From contig NZ_QAVX01000002.1 of the NCBI RefSeq assembly GCF_003121485.1, positions 276,454 to 340,453 on the forward strand: a DNA stretch of 64,000 bases, written 5' to 3'. Below the pieces are notes generated by a model. The model saw nothing but the letters and a program-made list of their open reading frames with translations, made no database searches and was not told the origin of the DNA. Positions within the stretch are counted from its first letter, which is position 1; each line of letters starts with the position of its first letter. Positions 18,261-28,753 of this stretch are shown here, piece after piece. A program made the translations under genes and the position numbers. This stretch comes from Dyella sp. C11 (lineage in GTDB: Bacteria > Pseudomonadota > Gammaproteobacteria > Xanthomonadales > Rhodanobacteraceae).

Positions 18261-18800
18261 CTACTCATCCGCCCCCGGATCCATCCCCGGAAACAACACC
18301 TCGGTATACCCAAACTTGCTGAAGTCCGTGATCCGCGACGGATACAACCGCCCGATCAAATGATCACATTCGTGCTGCACCACACGCGCATGAAACCCCT
18401 CCGCCGTGCGATCGATCACCGCACCCTTCGGGTCCACGCCCTGGTACCGGATCAGCGTGTAACGATTCACCGCCCCACGCAGCCCGGGCACCGACAGGCA
18501 GCCTTCCCAGCCCTCCTCCATGTCCTGCGACAAGGGGGTGATGACGGGGTTGAGCAGAATGGTGCGCGGTACGGCAGGCGCATCGGGGTAACGCTCGGAA
18601 CGGTCGAAGCCGAAGATCACCAGCTGAAGGTCCACGCCGATCTGCGGTGCAGCAAGGCCCACGCCGCCCGCATCGTGCATGGTGTCGAACATGTCGGCGA
18701 TCAGTGCGTCCAGCTCAGGGCTGCCGATCATGGCGTCGGGCACGGGAGGGGCCACCCGCAACAGTCGCGGGTCGCCCATCTTGAGGATCTCGTGGATCAT
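18261..18800 (-). CDS. def: Peptide deformylase
   Basis: This enzyme removes the N-formyl group from nascent proteins, using Fe2+ or Zn2+. The 179-residue product carries all three family motifs: [10 protein letters not shown] (47-55), EGCLSVPG with metal ligand Cys101, and QHECDHLIG with ligands His143 and His147 and catalytic Glu144. The ATG at 18800 follows a GGTGAGG ribosome site. It stands alone, not next to fmt. Xanthomonads usually carry more than one deformylase, so this may be the second copy; that cannot be settled from the window. Confidence 0.95.
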   Translation of the reverse strand: MIHEILKMGDPRLLRVAPPVPDAMIGSPELDALIADMFDTMHDAGGVGLAAPQIGVDLQLVIFGFDRSERYPDAPAVPRTILLNPVITPLSQDMEEGWEGCLSVPGLRGAVNRYTLIRYQGVDPKGAVIDRTAEGFHARVVQHECDHLIGRLYPSRITDFSKFGYTEVLFPGMDPGADE

Positions 18801-19005
18801 GAAAAAACCTCACCTTGTCATCGATTTAGCAAAGCCGCGAAGGGTGGCGGCCAGACGATCAGTGTACGCGTCGGCCACGGTGCCGGCGTCAGCATGCGGC
18901 TAAGGCCCATTCGACCAATGGCTAATGTTTGACGGCGCATAATGGCATTGACCCCTGACGCCACCGGGTTGACCCTTGCGGGGGACTTTCCAGGAGCCAG
19001 CGCGA

Positions 19006-21081
19006 ATGTCTACCGTCGCCGTCAAACCAAGCCCCGCAGGCAAGATTCTGTGGGCCGCCATCGCCATCGTCGGCGCCTGGTGTCTGAGCGTGGTCGCGCT
19101 GCGACGCGGCGAGCCGATCAACGCGATCTGGCTCGTAGCCGCGTCCATAGCCGTCTTCGTCATCGGCTATCGCTTCTACAGCAAGTTCATCAACGAACGC
19201 GTGCTGTGCATGGACCCAAGTCGCGCCACGCCCGCCGTGCTGCGCAACGATGGCCTGGACTATGTGCCGACCGACAAGTGGGTGGTGTTCGGTCACCACT
19301 TCGCTGCCATCGCGGGCGCAGGCCCCCTGGTGGGCCCGGTGCTGGCGGCGCAGATGGGTTATCTGCCAGGCACGCTGTGGATTCTGTTCGGCGTGGTGTT
19401 TGCCGGCGCCGTGCAGGATTTCATGATACTTGGCCTCTCGGTACGCCGTGACGGCCGCTCGCTGGGCAACATGCTCCGCGACGAACTCGGGCCAACCGCC
19501 GGCGTGGTCGCCATGTTCGGCGTGCTGGTGCTGATGATGATCGTGCTTGCGGTGCTGGCGCTGGTGGTGGTGAAGGCGCTGACGCACAGCCCGTGGGGCA
19601 CGTTCACGGTCGCCGCAACCATTCCGATCGCGCTGCTGATGGGCGTCTACCTGCGCTGGATTCGCCCGGGCAAGATCCTGGAAGTGTCGATCATCGGCCT
19701 GATCCTGCTGCTGGCATCGATCTGGTTCGGCTCGCACGTCGCCGCTTCGCCCACGTGGTCGAGCGTGTTCGATTTCGACGCCAAGGCGCTCGCCTGGCTG
19801 CTGATCGCCTACGGCTTCTGCGCCTCGGTGCTGCCGGTGTGGCTGCTGCTGGCCCCGCGCGATTACCTCAGCACGTTCCTGAAGATCGGCACCATCCTGC
19901 TGCTCGCGCTGGCCATTTTCCTGGCCGCCCCGACGCTGCAGATGCCGGCCGTGACCAAGTTCATCGACGGCACCGGCCCGGTGTTCCAGGGCAACCTGTT
20001 CCCGTTCCTGTTCATCACCATCGCCTGCGGCGCGGTGTCGGGCTGGCACTCGATCATTGCTTCGGGCACCACGCCCAAGCTGATCGCCAGCGAAGGCGAA
20101 GCACGCATGATCGGCTACGGCGGCATGCTGATGGAGGCCTTCGTCGCCATCATGGCACTGGTCGCCGCATGCTCGTTGCACCCGGGCGTCTACTTCGCCA
20201 TGAACTCGCCGGGTGCACTGATCGGCACCACCGCGCAACAGGCGGCCACCACCATCAGCCAGTGGGGCTTCGTGGTGACGCCGGACGAATTGCTCACTAC
20301 CGCCAAGAACATCGGCGAGTCGAGCATCCTCAGTCGCGCCGGTGGTGCACCGACGCTGGCGGTGGGCATGGCCCAGCTGCTGCACGGCATTATCCCGGGC
20401 GAAGGCATGATGGCCTTCTGGTACCACTACGCCATCCTGTTCGAAGCGCTGTTCATCCTCACCACGGTGGATGCCGGCACGCGCGTGGGTCGCTTCATGA
20501 TCCAGGAGATCGCCGGCCTGGTGCACAAGCCTTTGCAACACACGGAATCGTGGACGGGCAACCTGCTCGCCACGGCCATCTGCGTCGGCCTGTGGGGCTA
20601 CTTCCTCTACCAGGGCGCGGTCGATCCGCTGGGCGGCATCAACACGTTGTGGCCCCTGTTCGGCATCGCCAACCAGATGCTCGCTGCGGTGGCACTGATG
20701 CTGGCCACGGTGGTGACGGTGAAGCTCAAGCGCGAACGCTATGTGCTGGTGCCGGGCATTCCGGCCATCTGGCTGGTGGTGTGCACGCTTACCGCGGGTT
20801 GGGAAAAGTTGACCGGCCCGATCAGCTTCACGGCAGCCGCGCAGAAGTACGCGCAGGCCATGGCCGATGGCAAGCTGTTGGCGCCGGCGAAAACGGCTGA
20901 GGAAATGCAGCGGATCATTACCAACAACTACGTGGATGCGGCGCTTACCGGCATCTTCATGTTGTTGATCCTGACCATGCTTGCCTTCGCCATCCGCTCC
21001 ATCGTGAAGGCCTGGGGCATCAACCACCCCACGGCGCACGAGGAGCCTTATGTCGCCCTGGGCACGGTGCCCACCCGCTGA
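19006..21081 (+). CDS. cstA: CstA-family carbon starvation transporter
   Basis: This large inner-membrane protein of 691 residues has many hydrophobic segments and the family signatures FGHHFAAIAGAGPLVGPVLA, GWHSIIASGTTPK and TTVDAGTRVGRFMIQE. Family members import peptides or pyruvate; which one applies here is unknown. The ATG at 19006 is supported by CAGGAG nine bases upstream; an earlier in-frame start at 18976 lacks such a site. The small ybdD-type gene follows 11 bases later, the standard pairing. Confidence 0.94.
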   Translation: MSTVAVKPSPAGKILWAAIAIVGAWCLSVVALRRGEPINAIWLVAASIAVFVIGYRFYSKFINERVLCMDPSRATPAVLRNDGLDYVPTDKWVVFGHHFAAIAGAGPLVGPVLAAQMGYLPGTLWILFGVVFAGAVQDFMILGLSVRRDGRSLGNMLRDELGPTAGVVAMFGVLVLMMIVLAVLALVVVKALTHSPWGTFTVAATIPIALLMGVYLRWIRPGKILEVSIIGLILLLASIWFGSHVAASPTWSSVFDFDAKALAWLLIAYGFCASVLPVWLLLAPRDYLSTFLKIGTILLLALAIFLAAPTLQMPAVTKFIDGTGPVFQGNLFPFLFITIACGAVSGWHSIIASGTTPKLIASEGEARMIGYGGMLMEAFVAIMALVAACSLHPGVYFAMNSPGALIGTTAQQAATTISQWGFVVTPDELLTTAKNIGESSILSRAGGAPTLAVGMAQLLHGIIPGEGMMAFWYHYAILFEALFILTTVDAGTRVGRFMIQEIAGLVHKPLQHTESWTGNLLATAICVGLWGYFLYQGAVDPLGGINTLWPLFGIANQMLAAVALMLATVVTVKLKRERYVLVPGIPAIWLVVCTLTAGWEKLTGPISFTAAAQKYAQAMADGKLLAPAKTAEEMQRIITNNYVDAALTGIFMLLILTMLAFAIRSIVKAWGINHPTAHEEPYVALGTVPTR

Positions 21082-21092
21082 GGATCGCAACC

Positions 21093-21287
21093 ATGAATGC
21101 GAAGCTGCAGGCGATCAGGAAGTGGGCGGTACAAACCGCCCGCCTCTGCTGTGGCGTCCCCGACTACGACGTGTATGTGAGGCACCTGCGCGAGCACCAT
21201 CCCGAGCGCCCCGTGCCCAGCTACAAGGAGTTTTTCAGGGAGCGGCAGATCGCCCGCTACAAGGGCACGGGCGGGCGCTGCTGTTAA
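21093..21287 (+). CDS. ybdD: YbdD/YjiX family small protein (DUF466), CstA partner
   Basis: This 64-residue basic protein contains CCGVPDYDVYVRHLREHHPE and SYKEFFRERQ, then a C-terminal GGRCC. These are the hallmarks of the family always found behind cstA/btsT. In other bacteria the partner is needed for pyruvate or peptide transport. It shares the cstA transcript, with an 11-base gap. A strong hairpin follows. Confidence 0.93.
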   Translation: MNAKLQAIRKWAVQTARLCCGVPDYDVYVRHLREHHPERPVPSYKEFFRERQIARYKGTGGRCC

Positions 21288-21311
21288 GGCAACCCCGCCA
21301 CCACAGGTCAT

Positions 21312-21352
21312 GCCGAAGGCCGCGTCCCGCCAGGGTGCGGCCTTCGGCGTCT
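21312..21352 (+). terminator. Hairpin after cstA-ybdD, probable terminator
   Basis: A perfect 12-base-pair stem, GCCGAAGGCCGC (21312-21323) against GCGGCCTTCGGC (21337-21348), lies 25 bases after the ybdD stop. The following GTCTCT is only weakly T-rich, so it may terminate poorly or act mainly as a 3' end stabiliser. Confidence 0.6.
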
Positions 21353-21452
21353 CTGAACCCGCGCAAAGGAGGACAGAAGGCCCTAGGCTTATGCTCCCCT
21401 GCCCTTCATCATCGGGCGACCATCATGGCTGCTCGCTCCTGCCCGACTTCCG

Positions 21453-21968
21453 ATGACCGAACATCACCACCATCCCCGCCTTCAGCCTTCCTCCGAGATC
21501 GAGGCCAGCCATAGCCTCGGCCTGCGTGTCATCGCCATCTACAAGGCGGTGAAGACGGTGTGCCTGATCCTGGTGGCGATCTTCGCCTTCCACCTGGACC
21601 GCGAGCAGAACTTCGAAAAGCTGGTGCACTGGCTGGAACACCTGTCGCTTACCGACAGCAACGGCTTGCGCTGGCGGTTGGTGGAACTGCTGCAGTCACT
21701 GGGACCGAGCAAGTTCGTCGCCATCGGCCTGGTCGCGCTTGCCTATGCCGCCATCTTCGCCACCGAAGGCACGGGCCTGTGGTTGCGCAAGCACTGGGCG
21801 GAATGGTTCACCGTCGTCGCCACCGGCTCGCTGATTCCGCTGGAGCTGTACGAAACCGTCCACAAGTTCACCTGGCTCAAGCTGGGTGCGCTCGTGGCAA
21901 ACGTCGCCATCGTGATCTATCTCGTGCGCATCGCCATGCAGCCACGACCGCCAAAGCGCAAGGACTGA
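21453..21968 (+). CDS. DUF2127 membrane protein
   Basis: This 171-residue protein has a His-rich N-terminus and about four hydrophobic segments (LGLRVIAIYKAVKTVCLILV, FVAIGLVALAYAAIFATEG, WFTVVATGSLIPLELYE, LGALVANVAIVIYLVRIAM). The pattern matches DUF2127 membrane proteins. The role is unknown. It is a single gene, convergent with the EamA transporter, with a REPIN between them. Confidence 0.82.
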   Translation: MTEHHHHPRLQPSSEIEASHSLGLRVIAIYKAVKTVCLILVAIFAFHLDREQNFEKLVHWLEHLSLTDSNGLRWRLVELLQSLGPSKFVAIGLVALAYAAIFATEGTGLWLRKHWAEWFTVVATGSLIPLELYETVHKFTWLKLGALVANVAIVIYLVRIAMQPRPPKRKD

Positions 21969-21983
21969 TCGCAACACTTCCCT

Positions 21984-22064
21984 GTGGGAGCGCACCCTGT
22001 GCGCGACGAGACCACAGAGCGGTGACCATCCGATGCCGCAGTCGCGCACAGGGTGCGCTCCCAC
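21984..22064. repeat. REPIN (inverted pair of type 1 REP elements)
   Basis: A forward REP (21984-22007: head GTGG, arm GAGCGCAC, loop CCT, arm GTGCGCGAC) and its exact inverted copy (22041-22064) are separated by 33 bases. It lies between the convergent DUF2127 and EamA genes. Confidence 0.85.
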
Positions 22065-22082
22065 AACGAGCATCCGGCATTC

Positions 22083-22982
22083 CTACACCTCGTGATGCAG
22101 ACTTTCCGCCTGCACCGCCGAACTGCGCGGCGCGAGCTCCACCAGATACATCGCCGCCAGCACCAGCGCACCGCCGGCGAGCATGCGCCAGGTCAGTGCA
22201 TCCTGGCCGAACGTGACGGCAAAACCGGCAGCGAACACGGGCTCCAGCGTCATCACGATGGCCGCGCGCGTGGGCGACAGATGCGCCTGCGCCCATGTCT
22301 GTACCAGCATGGCACCGGCGCCCGCTGCCAACGCCATGTAGACCACTGCCGCCCATGCACCCGCATCAGGCGGCATCGATGGGCCGGCTGGGATCGTGGC
22401 TGCAAGGCAAATCAGGGCAATCACGATCATCTGCACGGTGGACAGCGCAAACGCACTACCGGCGCGCGACCAGCTGCCCAATCCCACGATGTGCAGGCCA
22501 TACAGGGCCGCGGATGCGAGCGTGAGCCACACGCCGTAGCCAATGCTGAGACCATGCAACGCCAGCAGGCCAAGACCGCCCACGGAAAGCAGCACGGCGA
22601 TCCACGTCACCGACGGCAGGCGCTGCTTCAGCAACACGGTGCCAAGCAGCGGCGTAAACACCACGTACATGCCGGTAACGAAACCGCTGATGCTGGCCGA
22701 GGTGTGCTCCAGGCCGGAGGTCTGCAGCAACTGCGCAATGCCGTACACCGCGCCCAACGCAATGCCTTGCCACCATTCCCGCTGACTCAGGCGCAGCAGT
22801 GGACGATGAAAGATCACCACCATCGCCAGCGCGGCAATGAGAAAGCGCACGGCCAGGAAATCGGCGACAGGCATGCGCGCCACGAGATCCTTGATCAGGA
22901 AGAACGTGGAACCCCAGATGGCGGTGACGGCAACAAGCCCGGCGGTAGCGATGGCCGCCATGCGTGACGCGGGCGCGGTCAC
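22083..22982 (-). CDS. EamA/DMT-family permease
   Basis: This 299-residue inner-membrane protein has ten predicted hydrophobic helices and two EamA repeats (TAIWGSTFFLIKDLVARMP near the start; PTRAAIVMTLEPVFAAGFAV near the end). Members export amino acids or other metabolites; the substrate is unknown. The GTG at 22982 overlaps the preceding glycosyltransferase stop (GTGA), so the genes are translationally coupled. A longer in-frame extension lies inside the upstream gene and is rejected. Confidence 0.88.
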   Translation of the reverse strand: MTAPASRMAAIATAGLVAVTAIWGSTFFLIKDLVARMPVADFLAVRFLIAALAMVVIFHRPLLRLSQREWWQGIALGAVYGIAQLLQTSGLEHTSASISGFVTGMYVVFTPLLGTVLLKQRLPSVTWIAVLLSVGGLGLLALHGLSIGYGVWLTLASAALYGLHIVGLGSWSRAGSAFALSTVQMIVIALICLAATIPAGPSMPPDAGAWAAVVYMALAAGAGAMLVQTWAQAHLSPTRAAIVMTLEPVFAAGFAVTFGQDALTWRMLAGGALVLAAMYLVELAPRSSAVQAESLHHEV

Positions 22983-23896
22983 GCAGCGTCCTTCGTACGC
23001 TTGCGGTTGGCCAACCGCCAGAGCTGACCGGGAATCTGCAACACGAAGTGCGACCAGATGCCGAGCCAGACCACGGCGGCGACCCACGGCTTGCGCGCAT
23101 CCGGATCGAATTTGCGGAACCAGCGCCACATGCCGCGATGCTTGTGGCGGCTGACAAACACCGGGCGATGCCGGCTTGAGCTGCCCTTGCCATGCAGCAC
23201 GCGCACATCACCAGCGAGCATCACGCGATAGCCCGCATCACGCACGCGACGGCACAGGTCCAGGTCTTCGCAATGCAGGAAATAGTCTTCGTCGAAACCG
23301 GCAAGGAATTCGAACACACGACGCGGCATCAGCATCAACGCGCCCGACACCGCCTCCGCTTCAACCAGCGTGTCAGGCACGGGACCTTCGATGTTGATGC
23401 CTTCGCCGGAACGATGGAACAACGTGTTCAGCGCACGACGCATCAATGGATCACGTCGATAGCACGCCGGATCAGGCGTGCCGTTTTCGTCGCACACCAC
23501 CGCACCGATCACACCCGCGCGCGGATTCGCCGCCAGCAGCCCGAGCAGGCGCACCAGCGTGTCGTTGTCGATCAGGCAATCGGGATTGAGGATAAGCAGG
23601 GACTTGCCATGCGACTGGGCCGCGCCACGATTCATCGCGGGACCGAAACCCAGATTGGCGTGGTTGTAGATCACGCGCAGCCGATGATCACCTTCATGCG
23701 CCCGCGCAATGGCCTGCGGAATGCCATCGGATGACGCGTTGTCGACCAGGATCATTTCCAGCGGCACGTCGCACGCGAGCACGCGGCGCACGCAATCGCG
23801 CATGCTCGGTCCACTGTCGGCCGCCACCACGATCACGCTGATCGGCAGCACGGTGGACAGGGAGGAAGAAGCGTCGGTAGTCACGGCTACAGTCAT
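22979..23896 (-). CDS. Glycosyltransferase family 2 (rhamnosyltransferase-like)
   Basis: This 305-residue GT-A fold enzyme has the nucleotide-sugar binding start PISVIVVAADSGPS, VDNASSDGIPQAIA, NLGFGPAMNRGA, the DXD-like LNPDCLIDND and the acceptor-side motif GFDEDYFLHCEDLDLCRRV. It resembles WbbL-type transferases that add rhamnose or a related sugar to surface glycans. It ends with a hydrophobic segment (WVAAVVWLGIWSHFVLQI) and basic residues. It sits downstream of purL and a membrane protein and overlaps the EamA gene. The donor and acceptor are unknown. Confidence 0.85.
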   Translation of the reverse strand: MTVAVTTDASSSLSTVLPISVIVVAADSGPSMRDCVRRVLACDVPLEMILVDNASSDGIPQAIARAHEGDHRLRVIYNHANLGFGPAMNRGAAQSHGKSLLILNPDCLIDNDTLVRLLGLLAANPRAGVIGAVVCDENGTPDPACYRRDPLMRRALNTLFHRSGEGINIEGPVPDTLVEAEAVSGALMLMPRRVFEFLAGFDEDYFLHCEDLDLCRRVRDAGYRVMLAGDVRVLHGKGSSSRHRPVFVSRHKHRGMWRWFRKFDPDARKPWVAAVVWLGIWSHFVLQIPGQLWRLANRKRTKDAA

Positions 23897-23939
23897 GCGT
23901 CGTCAGTACGTTCCAAAGCTACAACGGTTGCGTTTTCCC

Positions 23940-24674
23940 TCAGCGTCCCAGCACTTCGTGAAGGGACACGGGTACGCCATCGCTACCCCGCGCCAGCCAA
24001 GGCTGGTCATGCTCCCAGCCGCTGAGCTGCCAGCCCGCCAGCCGATGCATGTGCCCATGCTGGCGATCCCACAGTATTTCACCACGACCACCCGACATGT
24101 TCGCGACAAACCATCGACCACCGGGGCTGATGCAAAAACGCGGACTCGCCCGATCGATGGTCTGCCCCTGCCCGAAGACGTAACGCCCGTGCTCCGCATC
24201 GGTCGCCTCGAATCTGGCGGCAAGGGTGCCATCGGAGAATTCGCCGGCTATCTCCCGCCACTCGATCCGCGCCAGCTCAATGATGTGCGCGGGCGGTCCC
24301 ACCGGAGCCAGCGCCAGCTCGCTCCATTCCGGCGACGCCTGCGCGGCCTGCGTGCGGCGCACGCGATGGTCGAGCAGCGACTCCATCAGCACCACCAGCG
24401 AAAAACCGGCCAGCGCCCCGAGCAGTGCCGCGCCCCATGCGATCAGGTCTCCACCCAACGCACGTTGCACCGCGAACAGAAGGCCCGGCAATCCCCAGCG
24501 AAGCGTACGCCGGCACCATTCCGCGTAACGGACGATGCGCCGGTCGAACGCCACCGCTCCCGCCGCAGAGAGCAACACCAGTGGCAAACCTGCCCACCAC
24601 GGCAACAACGCGACAAAGACAGTCCACGTCGCTGCCGGCAGTATCCGCACCAGCCAGCGCGCGACGGGGGCCAT
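23940..24674 (-). CDS. Hypothetical membrane protein downstream of purL
   Basis: I do not recognise this 244-residue protein. Its first half has two or three hydrophobic segments (TWTVFVALLPWWAGLPLVLL, LIAWGAALLGALAGFSLVVL). Its soluble second half carries short beta-like stretches such as GRYVFGQGQTIDRAS and GGRWFVANMSGGRGEI. The start is uncertain: ATG at 24674 or GTG at 24683. It lies 33 bases after the purL stop and 43 bases before the glycosyltransferase, so it is probably in the same transcript. Confidence 0.6.
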   Translation of the reverse strand: MAPVARWLVRILPAATWTVFVALLPWWAGLPLVLLSAAGAVAFDRRIVRYAEWCRRTLRWGLPGLLFAVQRALGGDLIAWGAALLGALAGFSLVVLMESLLDHRVRRTQAAQASPEWSELALAPVGPPAHIIELARIEWREIAGEFSDGTLAARFEATDAEHGRYVFGQGQTIDRASPRFCISPGGRWFVANMSGGRGEILWDRQHGHMHRLAGWQLSGWEHDQPWLARGSDGVPVSLHEVLGR

Positions 24675-24707
24675 GCTAGACACTCAGCCTAGCGTGGCCC
24701 GAACGCA

Positions 24708-27700
24708 TCAGCCGCACCACACCCGTGCGTTGCGGAACATGCGCATCCACGGCGAATCCTCGCCCCACTTCTCCGGATGCCAGCTCATCTGCACGCTGCG
24801 GAACACGCGTTCCGGATGCGGCATCATGATCGTCACGCGACCGTCGGCAGCGGTGAAACCGGTGAGACCGCCCGGCGAACCGTTCGGGTTCAGCGGATAG
24901 TCTTCGGTCGGCTTGCCACGGTTGTCGATGTAACGCAGCGCGGCACCCGCCTTCGACGGGCTGCAGCTGTACGGGAAGTTCACGCGGCCCTCGCCGTGCG
25001 CCACGGCCACCGGAATGCGCGAACCGGCCATGCCGCGGAAAAAGATGCTCGGCGAATCGAGCACTTCCAGCGTGGCGACGCGCGCTTCGTACTGCTCGGA
25101 CGCGTTGCGCAGGAACTTCGGCCAGTGCGACGCGCCCGGAATGATGTCCTTCAGCTGGCTCATCATCTGGCAGCCGTTGCACACGCCCAGCGCAAACCGC
25201 GAGGCGTCGGCGAAGAACGCGCTGAACTCGGCGCGCAGGTATTCGTTGTACAGGATGGACGTGGCCCAGCCGCGACCCGCGCCCAGCACGTCACCGTACG
25301 AGAAGCCACCGCACGCCGCGAAGCCGCGGAAATCGGCGAGCTTGATGCGGCCGCTGGCGAGATCGGACATGTGCACGTCCACCGCTTCGAAGCCGGCACG
25401 CGTGAACGCCGCAGCCATTTCCACCTGGCCGTTGACGCCCTGCTCGCGCACCACCGCCACACGCGGCTTGGCGCCTCGCTTGATGTACGGCGCGGCAATG
25501 TCGTCGGCCGGTTCAAAGGTCAGCTTGGGCGTGATGCCCGGATCGGCATCGTCCAGGCGCCAGTGGTTTTCGGCATCCGCCGACACCGGGTTGTCGCGCA
25601 GGCGCTGCATGGCGTGGCTGGTTTCGTTCCACGCCTCGAACAGCGTGCGCCAGTTCCACTTGAACAAGGTGTCGCCGTTCTGGAACAGCTTGATGCCGAG
25701 CTTTTCCTTCGGACGTCCAATGCGGTACGCCATGCTGGTCAGGCCGTGCTTCACCAGCAGGGCTTCGAACGCCTCGCGGTTGGCCGAGGCCACCTGCATC
25801 ACCGCACCCAGCTCTTCATTGAAGAGTGCGCGCAGTGTGGCTTCCGCCCAGCCGTCCAGATGGATTTCCAGGCCGCAATGGCCGGCGAACGCCATTTCCA
25901 GCAGCGTCACGATGACGCCGCCGTCGGAACGGTCGTGGTACGCCAGCAGCAGGCCGCCTGCGTTGGCTTCCTGCACCAGATCGAACAGCGACTTCAGGCG
26001 CTTCGCATCGTCCAGATCCGGCGGCACGCCGCCACCGCGATTGAACACCTGCGTCAGCGCGGAGCCGCCGAGACGGTCACGGCAAGCGCCAAGGTCGAGC
26101 AACCACAGTTCGGAATCGCCGCGATCAAGCCGGAGTTGCGGCGTCAGCGTGCGGCGCACGTCGGTGACGCGCGCAAAGCCCGTGATGACCAGCGACACCG
26201 GCGAGACCGTGCGCTGCACGGTGTCGCCGTCCTTCCACACGGTCTGCATGGACAGCGAGTCCTTGCCGACTGGAATGGAAATGTCGAGCTCCGGGCACAG
26301 CTCCATGCCGACGGCCTTCACGGCGTCGAACAAGGCAGCGTCTTCGCCCGGGAAATTCACCGCCGCCTGCCAGTTCGCCGACAGGCGCACTTCACCCAGC
26401 GAGGCAATGGGTGCAGCGGCGAGATTGGTAATGGCTTCGCCCACGGCAAGACGCGCCGCATCCGGGCTGCTGAGCAGTGCCACCGGTGCACGCTCGGCCA
26501 TCGCCATCGCTTCGCCGGTGTAGCCGTCGAAGTCGGTGATGGTGACGGCGCAGTCAGCCACCGGCACCTGCCACGGGCCGACCATCGGGTCGCGCGCGTT
26601 CAGGCCACCGACGGTGCGGTCGCCAATGGTGATGAGGAAGCTCTTGCTGCCCACGGTAGGCAGACGCAGCACGCGCAGCAGCGCTTCGTCCATGCTGATG
26701 CCCGAAAGATCCGGAATCAGATCGACGCGCGGCTTCAGGCGCGTGGCATCGCGATGCATGCGCGGCGGCTTGCCGAACAGCACGTCCATCGGCAGGTCGA
26801 TCACCAGCGTGTCGGTGCGCGGGTCGTGCACGACCAGGCGACGCTCGGCAGTGGCATCGCCCACCACGGCATACGGGCAGCGCTCGCGCTTGCAGTAATC
26901 CTCGAACTCGCCCAGGTCGTCGGCGCCGATGGCCAGCACGTAACGCTCTTGCGATTCGTTGCTCCACACCTGCATCGGCGACAGCGACGGGTCGTCGCAC
27001 GGGATGGTGGAAAGGTCGATGCGACCGCCCACGCCAGCATCGTTGAGCAGCTCGGGAATGGCGTTGGACAAGCCGCCCGCGCCCACGTCGTGCACGCTGA
27101 CGATGGGGTTCTTGTCGCCACGCGCCCAGCAGCTGTCGATGACCTGCTGCGCGCGACGCTCCATCTCGGCGTTGTCGCGCTGCACGGAGGCAAAGTCGAG
27201 CTCCTTGCTGGACGTGCCCGACGCCACCGACGACGCGGCACCGCCGCCCAGGCCGATGAGCATGGCCGGGCCACCCAGCACGATCACCTTGTTGCCCGGC
27301 TGCACGTCGCGCTTCTGCACGTGATCCGCGCGAATGTTGGCGAGGCCGCCGGCAATCATGATCGGCTTGTCGTAGCCGCGACGCACGCCGGCTTCGCCGG
27401 TCTCGTGCTCGAACGTACGGAAGTAACCACCCAGGGCGGGACGACCGAATTCGTTGTTGAACGCTGCGGCGCCCAGTGGGCCGTCGCGCATGATTTCAAA
27501 TGCAGTCGCCATGTGCGGCGGCAGCGGGCGATCCACTTCCCACGGACGCGGCAGGCCCGGAATACGCAGGTCCGAGACCGAGAAACCGGTCAGGCCGGCC
27601 TTCGGCTTGGCACCGCGGCCAGTGGCACCTTCGTCGCGGATCTCGCCGCCGGCACCGGTGGCAGCACCGGGCCACGGCGCGATGGCCGTCGGATGGTTGT

Positions 27701-28568
27701 GCGTCTCCACCTTGATCGCGTATTCGATGCGCTCAGGGTGCGCACGCCACACGCCATCGTGGTCGGGGAAGAAGCGCTTGCCTTCGAAACCCTCGATCAC
27801 CGCCGCGTTGTCCTTGTAGGCGGACAGCGTGTACTTCGGCGAATGCTGGTGGGTGTTCTTGATCATGCCGAACAGGCTCTTTTCCTGAGCCTCGCCATCC
27901 AGGGTCCAACTGGCGTTGAACACCTTGTGGCGGCAATGCTCGGAATTGGCCTGCGCGAACATGAAGAGTTCGGCGTCGGTCGGGTTGCGACCCAGCTCGG
28001 CGTAACGCGCAACGAGGTATTCGATCTCGTCGTCGGCCAGCGCAAGGCCCAGTTCCTTGTTGGCCTTGTCCAGCGCCGCCTTGGGTTCGCTGCCCAGCTC
28101 GATGTACACGAGCGGACCGGGCGTACCGCCCAGGAACAGGCCCTTGGCCTCATCCAGGCTGGTCAGCACCGATTGCGTCATCGCATCGTGCAGCACCGCC
28201 AGCATGGCGTCGTACTGCTCGCTGCCGGCCGCCGGCAGGCCAACGACCTGCCAGGCTACGCCACGCTCCACGCGGCGCACGTCGAAACCGGCGCCGTGCA
28301 GGATGTCGGTGGCCTTGCTGGACCACGGGGAGATCGTCCCCAGACGCGGCACGACCCATAGGGAGGCGGCTTCCGGCACGCCCTCCTTGGCTTCGAGCAC
28401 CTCGAGCAGGCGGCGATGTTGCTCGCCCTCCGGCGCGCGGTCGGCGTCGATGAAATAAACGAACCACGAAGCCTGCACACGCGTGCCACGGTGAATGGCC
28501 TCCAGGCGTGCGTTCAGGCGTTCGAGACGAAAAGGCGAGAGGGCGCTCTGCCCGTCGAGTGCGATCAT
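24708..28568 (-). CDS. purL: Phosphoribosylformylglycinamidine synthase (FGAM synthase)
   Basis: This is the fourth step of purine synthesis: FGAR plus glutamine and ATP give FGAM. The 1286-residue single chain is the large proteobacterial form. It has the N-terminal PurS-like domain, AIRS-type ATP-binding halves ([57 protein letters not shown]) and a C-terminal glutamine amidotransferase with nucleophile Cys1130 in GVCNGCQMM. It starts [19 protein letters not shown]. It heads a likely operon with the three minus-strand genes at 24.7-22.1 kb. It is separated from dsbC by a terminator. Confidence 0.97.
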   Translation of the reverse strand: MIALDGQSALSPFRLERLNARLEAIHRGTRVQASWFVYFIDADRAPEGEQHRRLLEVLEAKEGVPEAASLWVVPRLGTISPWSSKATDILHGAGFDVRRVERGVAWQVVGLPAAGSEQYDAMLAVLHDAMTQSVLTSLDEAKGLFLGGTPGPLVYIELGSEPKAALDKANKELGLALADDEIEYLVARYAELGRNPTDAELFMFAQANSEHCRHKVFNASWTLDGEAQEKSLFGMIKNTHQHSPKYTLSAYKDNAAVIEGFEGKRFFPDHDGVWRAHPERIEYAIKVETHNHPTAIAPWPGAATGAGGEIRDEGATGRGAKPKAGLTGFSVSDLRIPGLPRPWEVDRPLPPHMATAFEIMRDGPLGAAAFNNEFGRPALGGYFRTFEHETGEAGVRRGYDKPIMIAGGLANIRADHVQKRDVQPGNKVIVLGGPAMLIGLGGGAASSVASGTSSKELDFASVQRDNAEMERRAQQVIDSCWARGDKNPIVSVHDVGAGGLSNAIPELLNDAGVGGRIDLSTIPCDDPSLSPMQVWSNESQERYVLAIGADDLGEFEDYCKRERCPYAVVGDATAERRLVVHDPRTDTLVIDLPMDVLFGKPPRMHRDATRLKPRVDLIPDLSGISMDEALLRVLRLPTVGSKSFLITIGDRTVGGLNARDPMVGPWQVPVADCAVTITDFDGYTGEAMAMAERAPVALLSSPDAARLAVGEAITNLAAAPIASLGEVRLSANWQAAVNFPGEDAALFDAVKAVGMELCPELDISIPVGKDSLSMQTVWKDGDTVQRTVSPVSLVITGFARVTDVRRTLTPQLRLDRGDSELWLLDLGACRDRLGGSALTQVFNRGGGVPPDLDDAKRLKSLFDLVQEANAGGLLLAYHDRSDGGVIVTLLEMAFAGHCGLEIHLDGWAEATLRALFNEELGAVMQVASANREAFEALLVKHGLTSMAYRIGRPKEKLGIKLFQNGDTLFKWNWRTLFEAWNETSHAMQRLRDNPVSADAENHWRLDDADPGITPKLTFEPADDIAAPYIKRGAKPRVAVVREQGVNGQVEMAAAFTRAGFEAVDVHMSDLASGRIKLADFRGFAACGGFSYGDVLGAGRGWATSILYNEYLRAEFSAFFADASRFALGVCNGCQMMSQLKDIIPGASHWPKFLRNASEQYEARVATLEVLDSPSIFFRGMAGSRIPVAVAHGEGRVNFPYSCSPSKAGAALRYIDNRGKPTEDYPLNPNGSPGGLTGFTAADGRVTIMMPHPERVFRSVQMSWHPEKWGEDSPWMRMFRNARVWCG

Positions 28569-28606
28569 CGGGGAACGGGGATAGGCGAAAACACCTATTG
28601 TACCTC

Positions 28607-28612
28607 AAGGAC
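28607..28612 (-). promoter_or_regulatory. Candidate -10 element for purL
   Basis: TACAAT on the minus strand lies about 38 bases upstream of the purL ATG, which would place the start site near 28600. No good -35 hexamer lies at the right distance, so this is tentative. Confidence 0.3.
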
Positions 28613-28703
28613 GGTCGAAGCTGCCGCGACGCAGCATCGAACCCCTTGCGGTGGCGGCGAAAGCACCACCACCGGGAAACAGCCTCAAGTTACTGTTTAA
28701 ACT

Positions 28704-28740
28704 GAAAAAATGGCGCGCCATCGCACGTGGCGGCGCGCCC
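28704..28740 (-). terminator. Rho-independent terminator after dsbC
   Basis: On the minus strand, GGCGCGCC (28732-28739) and a second GGCGCGCC (28712-28719; the octamer is self-complementary) form a stem with a 12-base loop. It runs directly into ATTTTTT. It lies 14 bases past the dsbC stop and separates that transcript from purL. Confidence 0.8.
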
Positions 28741-28753
28741 GGGCTATCAGCGG

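Noticed and set aside
24777-28361. An open frame of almost 1200 codons antisense to purL
   Set aside because: It is an exact shadow of a well-conserved purine gene, with His/Arg/Gln-rich composition and no recognisable domain.
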